Source of the DNA: Ophioceras dolichostomum
Lineage: Eukaryota > Ascomycota > Sordariomycetes > Magnaporthales > Ophioceraceae
Direction: 5' to 3'
NCBI GenBank assembly: GCA_003049485.1
Contig: PYST01000079.1
Coordinates: 18,140 to 82,139, forward strand
Length of the DNA stretch: 64,000 nucleotides
Both the position numbers and the translations under genes were made by a program. The notes under the pieces are model-generated. The model was not told the DNA's origin. It saw nothing but the letters and a program-made list of their open reading frames with translations, and made no database searches. Below, piece by piece: positions 46,096 to 57,420 of this stretch (the first letter of the stretch is position 1; every line of letters begins with the position of its first letter).

Positions 46096-48153
46096 TGGAT
46101 AGCCCTAGAGGACAACGGAGCCCTGGGTGGGTGGTTGGTGGTGGTCGGACTGGTAAGGCTGATCCCGGACTCTCACCACAGGCAGGAACTAATAATTGAA
46201 GGGGCGCGAAGGATCAACGGTGAGAGAGGCAGAAGAGCAGGATTGAGCGACCAGATCGGCGACCGCACTATAAAGCTACAGTGTTCGTTTGCGGAATAGA
46301 CGGGAGACAAAGTGTTGTGGGGAGTGAGAATTGGCGGATGGATGGATGCTTCTGGCCAAGTGAGGATGAGGTCGGAAGGGAAGGTGTGAGATAGAACAGC
46401 ACGATGGCGAAACTGAAAAGGGCACAATTAAAAATAATTAGAGGAGAAAGAAATGCAAGAGGCACAGAGTTGGAAGAAAATTAGGACCGACGAGATGAAG
46501 AAAAAAGGGAGAAAGAAATCGACGGCCAGGCGGAGAAGGCAAGTCAGCTGGAGGTAAAGAAGCCGGGCGTTATCCTGGCGCCTGACGCCCGGTCTGTTAG
46601 TGAGTCCCCCATGCACACATGCATCCTCTCGGTTCGTGGCCGTGCCTCTCTCCCCAACTGCGAAGGAGCTTGGGCTTTGCCGGTTACCAGGATGGGACTG
46701 TGGCTCTGGTCAGCCGAGCCGCCCGACTTTTCAGGCCAACAGAACACCGGATTTGGACATAGTTGTCCGGGCAAATGTGCCGGGCGTGAAACCCGTTGCA
46801 GTGCGGCTGTTGAGTGGTCAGGTAGCGTTGGACCGTTTAACAGGCAGCGAGTGCCGCAGTCTCTGTTGTGGTTGGTTGGTGGTGATGTCACCTTTGACGG
46901 CGGTCACGGCTTCAGAGCGGGATTTTGAAGCGACCTGAGTCGAGGTAGGTAGGTCGCACGCTAGTGTGGTACCAACGATGTTGGTATGTGGGTGGGATGG
47001 AGGAGCCTTGTACCCTTACCGCGGGTGCACCTGTCCGGTAGAAAAAAGAAGAAAAAAGAAAACAGCCGTCACAGAACTAAGGCACTAGCACCTAGACCTC
47101 AGGCATCAATCAGGAAGGCTCAGCTCAAACATGACTGAGCAGGCCGTGGCTGCAGGAACCAAAATCTCGGAGTTGGGACTTTTAATGCTCGTCCCAGTGC
47201 TGCACATTTTGAGTGAGGGGAGAACCGGGGGCTAGAGGCTTCTTCAATCCCACGAGCCAGTCGACGGCCAGTCGAGATCGTCCAGTTCTCCTGTGGTTAC
47301 CAGATATTCTTTCTGCTCGTCTGACCGGGCCGGTCAGCGGCCGACCGGGGTTGAGGTCCACACACGAATGCCCTCCACTGCCCGCATGCGCCGCACTGGA
47401 ACTGGCACCCGGGCTGCCTTGCGCCGTAAATCCCACCAGCGGGCTTTTTTTCCGGTAGGCGCACTCCGGTCTTCGGCTGCTCCACGGGACTCTTTGTGCA
47501 GGGGCTTCGGAGAGGGAGGGGGGAGGGAGTTGCAGAAGCCAACACAACACATGCTGGCCAACAACCGACAAGTGCCATTCCACTTCAACACCACCCCTCC
47601 CCCACAGAGCCAATGCAATGCTTCCTCGCGCACGCATACGTGTTCGCGAAGGAGTGGTGATGGGCGGAGAGTGAGTGAGAATCTATACTCGGGAAGGAAG
47701 AGGTTGCGTCCGCGCGTCCCTTTCGGTCCTTGTTGTTGCTCCGGTGGGACTGCCGGTACCGCCGGGCGTGAGATAAGCCGCCGTTGGGGCGATAGGTACA
47801 ATGGTGGGTAGGTACAATGGTAGGTAGGTAGGTAGTTACTTGGCAACCCAAACTGCCCTGGCCAGGTACCTCTCGGTACCGGGTATATATTGCAGCCAGG
47901 ATCCGTTGCGAGCTCGCTTTGAGGGTGCCGGGCCATGCTCCTCCCTGTGCTACCACCTCCCCCGATACACCCCCAACCACCAGGTTGAGGCAAGGCGGAG
48001 GGTACTACAGAGTCCAAGGGGAAGAGAGGCTGTCACAGAGTGGCATCCAACAGCAGCAGCAGCATAACACGGCAGCGCGCATAGGTTAGCCTAGACACAC
48101 GAAGACCGGTGATCACCCGTCGAGACCAAAGCAGGCATAACAACCGCAGGGCA
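46096..48153. promoter_or_regulatory. Divergent intergenic region between the glycine-zipper gene and the MFS gene
   Basis: A 2 kb spacer with no supported gene; open frames at 46600-46938 (+) and 47334-48017 (-) have no protein-like content. A GTAGGTAGG repeat is at 46945. Duplicated GGTACAATGGT units followed by GGTA repeats lie at 47792-47836, and a TATATAT is near 47884, about 270 bases before the MFS start. Confidence 0.45.
47792..47836. repeat. GGTA tandem repeat with duplicated GGTACAATGGT unit
   Basis: GATAGGTACAATGGTGGGTA is followed by GGTACAATGG and TAGGTAGGTAGGTAG. It lies about 320 bases upstream of the MFS start. Confidence 0.65.
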
Positions 48154-49962
48154 ATGGTCCCGTCCCCCACAACCCAAGAGCCTGGGGCTTCCGCCACAGC
48201 TTCCGCTGAGACTCTCCAGAACCCGGGCGGCCTCGGGGATGATGTGGCGGAGAAGGGGCTCCTGGTGCCGTCACCGGCCACCACGAGTCTGCAGGAAAAG
48301 CCGCCGCCGGGTGGCGCAAAGGGCCTTCCCGAGAAGGCCGACAGGCCTTCGCAACGTTGGAACGAGTCGCGGCTGACCCAGTTCCGTTTTTTTGTTGCAT
48401 TGTATTGCTTCCTTGTGAAAGGGATGGGTGACAGCGCCATTGGCGCTTTGATTCCTTATGTAAGTGTTGCCATCACTCTCTGCCGTCTCCGTTGGTGGTC
48501 CCATCCTACAGCCTGGTCCTGGAGCCGGTGGTGCACCAGGCAAGATGGCTTGACGGATACCCTAGACAGAGGGAAAAAGGGGAGAGGGGTGAGTGGATAT
48601 CGTGGTCTGACTTACCTTGTCCTTGCCTTGTCCTTGCCTTGTCTACAGATCGAGACTTACTACGGGTTGTCATACACGGTTGTGTCGGTGGTGTTCCTCA
48701 CCACGTTCCCAGGATACATCTTGACCGCACTCTCAAACAACCTCGTCCACCACTACTTCGGCCAACGCGGAGTGGCTTTCATCGGGCCCCTGTGCCGTCT
48801 GCTGGGCTTCGTGCCCGTGGCGCTGCACCCGCCGTTCCCGGTTGTCGCCACCATGCTGCTATTCCCGGGAGTGAGCAACGCCTTCGAGGAGAGCACCTTC
48901 AATGCGTGGATCGGCAATATGCAGCGAGCCAACGAGCTGCTCGGCTTCTTCCACGGTGTCTTTGGGCTGGGCGCAACCATCGGCCCGCTCATTGCCACCT
49001 CCATGGTCACCCGTGCCGGGCTACCGTGGTACTCGTTTTACTACCTGATGGTCGCCTTGGTGGCGCTGCAGGGCTGCCTGACTGTGACGGCCTTCTGGGG
49101 TGCCACGGGCAAGGTCTACCGTGCGACGCACGAAGCCGCGGGCCAGCGGGGAGGGTCGGTGAAAGGGCGCGTCTCGACCCGGCGCGTGCTGCGTGAGCCT
49201 ATTCCCTGGATCACGGCCTTTTTCATCCTGATATATGTTGGCGTTGAGGTGAGCGTTGGCGGCTGGGTTGTTACGTTCATGCTGCGCGTGCGCCATTCCG
49301 ACGACTTCGACGCTGGCCTGGCATCGGTGGGATTCTGGCTGGGCCTGACCGTCGGCCGTATCGTTCTGGGCTTCGTGACGCCCAGAATTGGCGAGAAGCT
49401 GGCCACCATCGTGTACATGCTCTTATCGTCTACGCTCGTCCTACTCTTCTGGCTCGTCCCGGGCTTCATCGCCTCCGCAGTCTTCGTAGCCTTCCTGGGG
49501 CTCTGCCTCGGTCCAGTTTTCCCCGGCACGGTTGTCGTCGCCACCAAGCTGCTGCCGCCAGAATACCACGTGCCTGCCATCGGCTTTTCCGCCGCTTTTG
49601 GTGGCGCAGGCGGCGCCATTTTCCCATTGTAAGTCAACAGCAACACCCACTTCGAGCCGTGAAAGGAATGCTGCAACCCAATGTTATGACTGGCCATGGC
49701 TGACTGAATGTGCGTGTGTAGTGCTGTCGGCGCTATCGCACAGAGCAGAGGCGTCCAGGTCCTGATGCCGATAGCTCTTGGCATGTGCCTTGCCTGTGTG
49801 GCGCTTTGGCTGCTCCTGCCAGGCGGATTCGGCCAGGGCGGCCTCGAGCGAGCAAGGGAGAGGAATGAAAAGCCAGCACATCGCGTTCTCCAGCTGCTTG
49901 GACGCATAAGGAATGGGCCCATGAAAGAGGAGAAAGGCCAAGTGGAAGGACCAGCCGGTTAA
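48154..49962 (+). CDS. Major facilitator superfamily transporter (Bsc6-like)
   Basis: Exons 48154-48459, 48649-49628 and 49722-49962 encode 508 residues; the second intron (93 bp, GTAAGT...GTAG) gives IFPFAVGAIAQ. The ATG at 48154 (MVPSPTTQEPG) is chosen because the open frame upstream has only GTG. After a ~75-residue cytosolic head, about twelve hydrophobic segments follow from RFFVALYCFLVKGM to the last helix ALGMCLACVALWLLLPGG. FNAWIGNMQRANELLGFFHGVFGLGATIGPL is the typical inner part of this subgroup. It resembles the fungal MFS group annotated as bypass-of-stop-codon protein 6; the transported substrate is unknown. Intron 1 (48460-48648) is 189 bp, in frame and without a stop. Confidence 0.88.
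48460..48648 (+). other. Intron 1 of the MFS gene, in frame and stop-free
   Basis: Donor GTAAGT after ATTCCTTAT and acceptor CTACAG before ATCGAGACT. Removal joins LIPY to IETYYGLSYTVV, the expected MFS loop. The intron is a multiple of three and contains no stop, so retention would insert 63 residues. It carries CCTTGTCCTTG-type direct repeats near its 3' end. Confidence 0.8.
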
Positions 49963-51707
49963 CGGCAGTGGCAGGACCGCTAGAGACTAGGCTAGTGGGG
50001 CTAACGAGGGCCTGCAATGTAATGTACAGCAAGGTATTTGTACTGCATTTTCCAGGACACCAGCGCACTTCATCATGTACGCCTTCGCGTACCGCCAAAA
50101 GGAGGTACCAGCATAGAAAATACAACACAAAATACTTTCAGTACAATGCATTACAGGCACCGGGTCAAGCGGACCAACCATACTCCGAAGTTCCCCAATC
50201 AAGGTAGCCTGACCGGTTCTTGGAACTAGAGGGGAGCCTTCTGCGAATGCCTCACTACCCACCAACTGGCTACCTATAAGGTACCTAGGGACCTAGGTAT
50301 GGGGCACAAGTCAGTGGCCGCCCTTCTTGAATCGATGCCCCCTGATGCCATCAAACTTCTCTCCATGTGCGAGGAGATAGCTTGGGCGACATTCGATTAC
50401 GCTCTAGGGAACTATCTACGCCCTGTAGAGGATGATAGACCACTGTACGCCAGACATGCCTAGGGCTAGGCGTCAGTCATTGGAATAAGGAATGGAAGGG
50501 AGACCGAGAAACTCCGTACTGTATAGTACAAGAAGTTCCGACAGCCGCTTGGTGTTTAACGAGTCCATTGCTGGGACCTCTCCTTCTGCTCCATTGGAGC
50601 TCGTCACTACATTCTTGAACTTGAATAGAAGGACGACGTCTGACTGCTTTGACGATATCCTTAACTTGGACACAGGACTAGAAAATCTGGAAAGAATCAA
50701 ACTCCGTTGGGTCTATGAGAGAGGAGACTCTGGGGGCGATTACCATGGTCCTTGCTGTATGTACGGGAAGATGCCAGAGTCATCGGGTGCGAAAATACTC
50801 TGGGTCAAAACGGTTCTTCAGTTGGCCGGCTGACCTTTCTCTTTTTGGGATCCGGGGTGTTTTGGGGCATCAATGGATGAGATACTCGACGACCTTGTGC
50901 ACAGTAGAGCTGTCGATGATCTTGAGTACTGTACATACATCTTCATCTCCTTGGTGGTAGTTACAGGATATTGAAATCAGGCGGCCATTGACGACTGACT
51001 GGAGGGTAGGAGGGGCTATCAGCCACTGTGGGACCTACACACATGCATGCTGTGGCGCGCCCACCACCCCTCCAGTCCACGTCAATCATGATCGATTGCT
51101 TGTGGAAGATCGCAAATCCCATCTGCTCCTTCAAGGACTCAGACGAACGACGAACACCACCGTGGCTGCCAAAACGAGATATGCGGCAATAGCAAACACC
51201 AAGACCCGGCAGACTGCCCCGGCAGAGGTCCATAACCTGCCACCTATTTGTGTTCATCACCTACTACTCCTGCTAACTGGTGCGACCGGTCCGACCGCGC
51301 CTCCTCACAACAAACTACCTACCTCCCTCCTTCCTATGTACCTTACCTACATATACTACGGTACTGATGTGAGCGCAGTAGCAACCGAATCGATCAATCA
51401 ACAAATCGACTAAACCGACCGATTGACTGACCGACGAGACCGACACACAGTGGTCGTCTCGGCGCACCCGGCCGCAAGCCTAACCAGCTACGGATCTACA
51501 TGCCTGCTGCCTGCCCCTACCCGAGCTAGAACGGGGACCGCTGTCTGAAGCCAGGTGAATCCAAATCAAAACAACCAACTTCGTCAGGACCACCGCCATC
51601 GCCGTATTTCTCAGAGAGCACGCTCTTCGCCGGCTCATTCTGGCTTACACGTCCTCCCCGCCCCCGCCGTCGTCGTCCTGCGGTTTGCTCGTTGATCAGC
51701 TGTCGCC
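49963..51707. promoter_or_regulatory. Intergenic region upstream of ATG18
   Basis: No gene is supported. An open frame of 113 codons at 50492-50833 is unrecognised and probably chance. GGTACCTAGGGACCTAGGTA lies at 50281-50300 and CTACCTACCTCC near 51317. The last 300 bases before ATG18 are C-rich, as in fungal leaders. Confidence 0.45.
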
Positions 51708-53102
51708 ATGAGTTCGCCCGCTCTCAACTTCATCACATTCAACCAGGACCACAGCTGCCTGGCAGTTGGTATGGAACCCTCACTTCTTAGGTGCGGGATG
51801 TTAGGGATGGAGAATGTAGGGAGGTGGGCAGCCAGTCGGTCGGTCGTCGTCGGTTGTATTCTACCACACACGCTGACGTCGCAACCCGCTCGCCAGGTTC
51901 CTCCAAGGGCTTCCGCATCTACCACACCGACCCCTTCTCCAAGATATTTAGCAGCGACGATGGCAACGTATCCATCATCGAAATGCTCTTCTCCACGTCG
52001 CTGGTTGCGCTCATCCTGTCGCCGCGGCACCTCATAATACAGAACACCAAGAGGGCGTCGGTCATCTGCGAGCTGACGTTCCCGTCGGCGGTGCTGGCCG
52101 TGCGCCTCAACCGCAAGCGGCTGGCCGTGGTGCTCGAGGACGAGATCTACCTTTACGACATCTCCAACATAACCCTGCTGTTCACAATCGCCACGTCGCC
52201 GAACCAGAACGCTATCTGCGCCCTGTCGCCGTCCTCGGAGAACTGCTACATCGCCTACCCGCTGCCGAAGCCGCGCGAGGACCGCCCCGACCGACGACCC
52301 AGCCACGCACCGCCGCCGTCGGTATACGTGCCGCCCACTTCCGGCGAGGTGCTCATCTTCGACACGCTGACTCTCAAGGCCGTCAACGTCATCGAGGCCC
52401 ACCGCTCGCCGCTGAGCTGTATCGCTATCAACAGTGACGGCTCGCTGCTGGCCACCGCGTCCGAGACAGGCACCATCATCCGCGTCTTCAGCGTTCCCCG
52501 CGGCCAGAAGCTGTACCAGTTCCGCCGTGGCACCTACCCCTCGACCATCTACAGCATGTCGTTCAACCTTAGCTCCACCCTGCTCTGCGTCTCGTCGACC
52601 TCGGACACGGTGCACATCTTCCGTCTCGTCGCCCCGCAGAACGCCCCCAGCCCCACCGAGCCCGCCGCCGCCCCGGGCTCCCCCCGCGCCGATCGATGGT
52701 CACGGTCCAGGAGTTACGACAGCGGGAACGACTCCCCCAGCAGCGCCGCTGGGTCCCCTCGGAGCGAGGCCGCCGAGCTGGCCGGCCCCGCGTCGTCGTC
52801 GACAGCAGCGGCGGGGGGCGCGGGCGGTACGGTGGGAGCAGGAGCAGCAGGCAGAGGCGCAGGCGCCGGTAGAGGTGGGGGCTCGCATAGTTCGCCGCAA
52901 GCCTCGCACAGGAGACAGAGCGGGTCCTTTAGTAGCATGCTTCGCCGATCGTCGCAAATGATGGGCCGCAGCGTTGCTGGCGTCGTTGGCTCCTACCTGC
53001 CACAGACGGTGACAGAAATGTGGGAACCCGCACGCGACTTCGCCTACATCAAGATCCCAAAACCGTCGGCATCGGTCGTATCCCCTCGGCCGGGTGGCGG
53101 GA

Positions 53103-53133
<31 letters not shown>

Positions 53134-53494
53134 AGCCGGTGCCGCCAGTGGTGGGGCGCCGGCCGCTGCGGTCGTTCCTAGTCCGTCGAGCGGCCCGCTC
53201 CGTAGCGTCGTCGCCATGAGCAGCACCAGCCCGCAGATCATGGTCGTGACCAGCGATGGCGGTTTTTATGTTTTCAATATCGACATGGAACAAGGTGGTG
53301 AAGGGTACCTTGTTAGGCAGTTCTCGTACGTTGATTGATCTGACCCTTTCACGGCCGGCGTCTTGTGTCGACGCAATATCTGCCTTCGTCTTTTTGATTC
53401 TGTCTCTCTGGTCACCTGACACCTAACCTGATATCACAACAATAGCGTTCTTGAGGGCGACGATAGGCTTGATGCGTCTTCTTACGGTATCTAG
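51708..53494 (+). CDS. atg18: Autophagy protein Atg18 (PROPPIN, WD40 phosphoinositide-binding)
   Basis: Exons 51708-51768, 51897-53325 and 53446-53494 encode 512 residues. Introns of 128 bp (GTATGG...CCAG) and 120 bp (GTACGT...ATAG) keep frame, giving CLAVGSSKGFRIY and QFSVLEGDDRLDASSYGI. Atg18 binds PI3P and PI(3,5)P2 through the FRRG motif, seen here as YQFRRGTYPSTI near residue 227, and works with Atg2 at the growing autophagosome and in vacuole homeostasis. The propeller repeats are recognisable (HRSPLSCIAINSDGSLLATAS and others). A low-complexity insert, about residues 275-345 and again a poly-Gly run encoded at about 53096-53135, loops out of the propeller, as is usual for this family. 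The start exon codes MSSPALNFITFNQDHSCLAV, the standard Atg18 N-terminus. Confidence 0.95.
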
Positions 53495-54991
53495 GTCAGG
53501 CCCCGCTATGCCTCGAGAGACGATAACCCGTTCGCCATCAGAAAAAGCCGAGAGCCCCCAGTCACTTCTCCCCCAGCTGCAGCGATGGGTTGGCTATCGA
53601 CGGCTGAAAACACTGCCCTTGTCTTCCAAGCGAGCAGTTGATCTGCCAGGATGTCAGCGCGTTCAGGCGCTTCCCTTCGCCGATTGATATCGAGGCCCCG
53701 GGCTATTATTGGTCGCGGGGCTTTTTCTAACCAAAGCATGGTGAGAAGCATCGTCAAGATTATTCACCGACGTGACCATCTGGCATTTTATCGAGGTGTG
53801 TCAAAAGTCCTTTGCACACTCGGGTTGGGTCAGTCAGTATGTGCATACTGTTATGGCAAGCGTTTTTATGTGCAGCGCCAAGCGAGCACCAATTCTCCAC
53901 CGAATTATTACACCCCCCCTATCCAGGAATGCTCTGTTGACAAGCCTCTATTGTGCTTGTATATGCAGATATCTTGGGGGAGGCTAAGTAGATAGACACC
54001 AGGCAGAAGATTCCCCTTCTCCTCCGTTTTGTACCTGGGTATATCGTCAGCGCCATGTCGCCCCCTGTGGTATTGTTTTGGTAGTCTTATCGTCGCAGCG
54101 AAACCGAATCTCAGGAAGGCGGGCACGTCAGTGACGAATGTACGAATATCGCTGTCACTTTGTGCCAGGATGGCACATTGAAAACCTTGACTCCCCTGAA
54201 ACAACACTTAGATTTTCCATGAGATAGGGTCGTAAATCCTATTCGTATTCGAGCAGCACTTTCCAAACGCCTTGAGAAATCAAAATGTAGACAATCATTC
54301 CAGCCACTTCATATCATATTCGTCCAGCCAAATCCGAGCGCGCCAGCCATAAAAGAAAAAAAAATCAAAATTCGAAAAACAACCAGGCTACTAGGAAGGT
54401 CATGTGGGCAGAAAGCAAAGCAGAGAAGCAAGGCAGAGAGATGCCCTAGTGCAACGCGATGTGCGTAAGTGAAAGGGGAAAAAAAAGTGAATATAAAAAT
54501 ATAGATGCAAAGGAAATTAACGAGAGGAGTAGAAGAACTTAAAGGGGTATCTTTCTTCCGTGCTGCCCAACCCTTAACTTGGGCTGATGTAACCGGGTAC
54601 GAATCAAACAATACGACGAAATGGGATGTTACAGCAAAGCCCCGACTAGCGGCAAAGGCTACCTACTCGAGAGCCACACATATAGACATACGTTACGTTA
54701 TGGGGTAAATGCGACGTGGGCAGGCAAGCAACAGGTAGGTTTGCTGGCGGATAGGTAGGTAGGTAGGTACCTAGGTAGGTAGGTAGGTCGGTAGGTCGGT
54801 AGGTAGGTAAGGTGCCCTGAGGAACGCGGCAGGTATGAATAGGTCGTTGTTCGTCACCCATGCGAAGGGCCGGAGCGAGGGAGGGGCTTCGACCGGAGTA
54901 CGACCAGCGGCGACCAGCGGCGACCAGCGAACCGCTTAGAGTAACCACCCCTCAACGTTCTACGCCAGTCTAGAAATATCTTTGAAAGATT
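53495..54991. other. Convergent intergenic region between ATG18 and the Pps1 gene
   Basis: No gene is supported. The centre (54340-54530) is A-rich. The strongest GGTA repeat block of the window lies at 54750-54812. A GCGACCAGCG triplet of short direct repeats is at 54900-54930. Confidence 0.5.
54750..54812. repeat. Longest GGTA tandem/palindromic repeat block
   Basis: GGTA units run from 54752, are centred on a TACCTAGGTA palindrome at about 54768-54777, and continue with GGTAGGTCGGTAGGTCGG variants to 54812. Confidence 0.75.
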
Positions 54992-57420
54992 CTACCTGGC
55001 GTAGGGGCGATTCATGAGGGCGATCTCTCGAGCCATCTCGCCCCATTCAAGCTCTCGCTTGATGCCAGCCGCCGAGGCATTGCCGCCGGACCTTAACGGC
55101 TCTCGCGACCGGCGCAGCTGAAGCAACTCCTCCCACTTGAGCAGCTCATATGCGAATCTCAGGTGGGGTTGAATGATGACGTTCAGTCTGCGCGCCCGCA
55201 CAAAGCTATAAGCTCTAGGAAATGACAGGCCCATCGACCTCATGACCTCGGCAATGCAAATGGTGGCGCTGCGGGAGACGCCAACGCGGCAGTGGACCAG
55301 CGTCGCCGTGCCGTTAAGGTGTCCGCGATCTTCATATATTCAAGAGCAATGAGTCAGTCCAAAGACCTCCTTGGCTGCAACAAAGACGCTAACAGCACCG
55401 GGGCGTTGGGGAGTGGAATCAGGGCAAGGAGGGGTAAATGCTCACCGATGAATTCCAGGCACCGCTCTATCTCACTCATCAGGGGATCTATGCCGTTGTC
55501 CTGGACGCCCTGCACGGTGCAGACGTTGTCTATGCCCCACTCCTCCAGCTCTCCATCGCGCCACATGGCAGTCTCGCCAACGCTCAGGATCTGGCCAATG
55601 CCCAACGCGCGCAGGAGGTCGGGGTTGTTGGCGTGCCCCAGGTTGCCCAGGTACATGTAATCGAGGATTCTGCTGGGGAACGACCCGTCGAGCCCCGACA
55701 GCCACTTGGGCTCGTTGCTCAATGCGTCCGTGAGCTCGGCGCTGCTCATCCCGGCACAGACGGGCGATTCCGAGAGCAGACGAGCAGCTAGTCCCGTCAA
55801 TAGGGCTACGTCGGTGGGGTATGCGAAGAAATTGCGCCCCTTGTCCGTGTGAAGCTTCAACCAGGCCTCGGGGAGCGGCATCCCCATGCTGTAGCTGAAG
55901 TAGGCGATGCCGAGCAACGTCGACTCGGTGTAGCCGTCCTGGCAGTGAATCAGGATCTTGCGCGGCGGAATATGCACCAGCGAGCCGGGTGGCGTCTCCT
56001 TGTTGGCCCGTCGACCGTCGTCGTGTTTATCTTGCCGATCGTGTTGATCGACATCCATCCAACCATCATCCTCCTTGCCCTGGCCACCGCCGCGAACCTC
56101 GCCTTGCGTCTCCTCCTGGCTCGTCGGTACGGACGGGTAGGTGCCGTGCGCGAGATGGTAAATCCACTTGCACGTGTTTATTATGCCGTCCAGGTCACTC
56201 TCGACATACATGGGCGGCAGGATGCTCCCCGAGGCCGGGAATTCTAGAAACGCAGTCGGGATCTTCTCAGCAGGCCGCCCCGCGAGAGCCTGCAGGGCGG
56301 CCGGGTTCGGACGGCCAATATCACTGCACTCTATCAGTATGTCGAACCTGCGCTCGTCGTCGGATGACGGATCCGGCGTCGGCCCCATCCAGACATTATG
56401 GGATATCTCGGAGGCCGCGGCCATCGCGCACATCTCCCTCCTCTCCTGGCCGAACAGATCGACAATGTTGCCGGTCATCCGCCCAGCGGAGTCGACGGCC
56501 ACGATCTCAGGGTGATTGGCTTCGAACTCGGCGAACGCGGCGAGGCAGACGAAGGTGTTGTACTCGGGCAGGGGGTGGCCATGGGTCTCGTGCTTCTGGC
56601 GCCACAGCGTTTGGGCAGTGGCGATGTCCTGGCCCAGACGGCGTACGAGGTGCTCGTCGTCGCCGTATACGACGACGTCCGAGGTCATGGCGGCCTTTGC
56701 GGCCTGGATTTGGAAGTTCCTGACGGAGAAGCCCTCGCGCGGGTCGACGTCGAGGAACTCGGGGCTGATGTGTCCATCCACGCAGCTTTGCAGAAGCTCC
56801 TGTGGGGCAATGGCGCCCTTGAGGCGGGAGACGCCCAGGTCGCCGTCAGCCTTGACAAGCGCGACGCCGCGGAGGCAGGACGGCGTTCTGCGCAAAGCGC
56901 GCCGCCTCTGAACGAAGAAGGCCTGCTGGATGTGGTTGCTGGGATGCAGGCCGTGGTACCAAGGGAAGACTGCCAGAGGGTCGGGCAGGGGCTGGCGGGC
57001 GATGTGGTCCAGCGCAGCGGCGACATCTGCGGGTTCGATCAAATAGACGCCGGCTGCACCATCGGCAGACGCCAAACGGGCGAAGCGGTCGGGCGGGTAG
57101 AGGAGAGACTGGGGCTTGGGCTTGGAGTCCGAGTTATCGGCGTCGTCAGCAGCAGCGACGGCGGCGGCGGCAGCGGCTGCAGCGGTGATGGCAGCAGCAG
57201 TAACACCACTGCCACGATCGTCTGCTTGGACCGGCGTCGGACCCGGAGGGCAGACGGGGATGTGCTTGTTAGGCACAGGCGCAACGCTCAGGGGCTCTAT
57301 GGAGCCGAGGGTCGATATGGCGGACGAGAGGCTGGACGGGATGCTGGATGATAGACCGGACGAGATGCCAGAGGATGCCCGATGAGGCGGTACTGGACGA
57401 GGTAGAGCAATGGTCGCCAT
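54992..57420 (-). CDS. pps1: Dual-specificity phosphatase Pps1
   Basis: Exons 55446-57420 and 54992-55329 encode 770 residues. The intron at 55330-55445 has GTGAGC, GACTGAC and AAG, and splits glycine/aspartate codon context to give EFIDRGHLNGTATLVHC. The start is the ATG at 57420 (MATIALPRP), since the frame further upstream opens only with GTG. Pps1 is a cysteine phosphatase linked to S-phase and checkpoint control in yeast. The C-terminal domain has the full signature HCRVGVSRS (about residues 669-677) with the catalytic Cys and Arg. An earlier phosphatase-like domain has ILIHCQDGYTES (about 487-498), where the P-loop Arg is replaced by Glu, so it is probably not catalytic. An Ala-rich run is encoded at 57130-57200. 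The rest resembles full-length fungal Pps1. Confidence 0.9.

Noticed and set aside
46600..46938. 112-codon plus-strand open frame in the glycine-zipper/MFS spacer
   Set aside because: No recognisable motif, and two overlapping frames are equally open here.
47334..48017. 227-codon minus-strand open frame upstream of the MFS gene
   Set aside because: Crosses the GGTA repeat cluster and has irregular, Pro/Arg/Cys-rich content typical of non-coding DNA.
50492..50833. 113-codon plus-strand open frame between MFS and ATG18
   Set aside because: It has an ATG and ordinary amino acids but no similarity that I recognise and no splice or context support; too short to claim.
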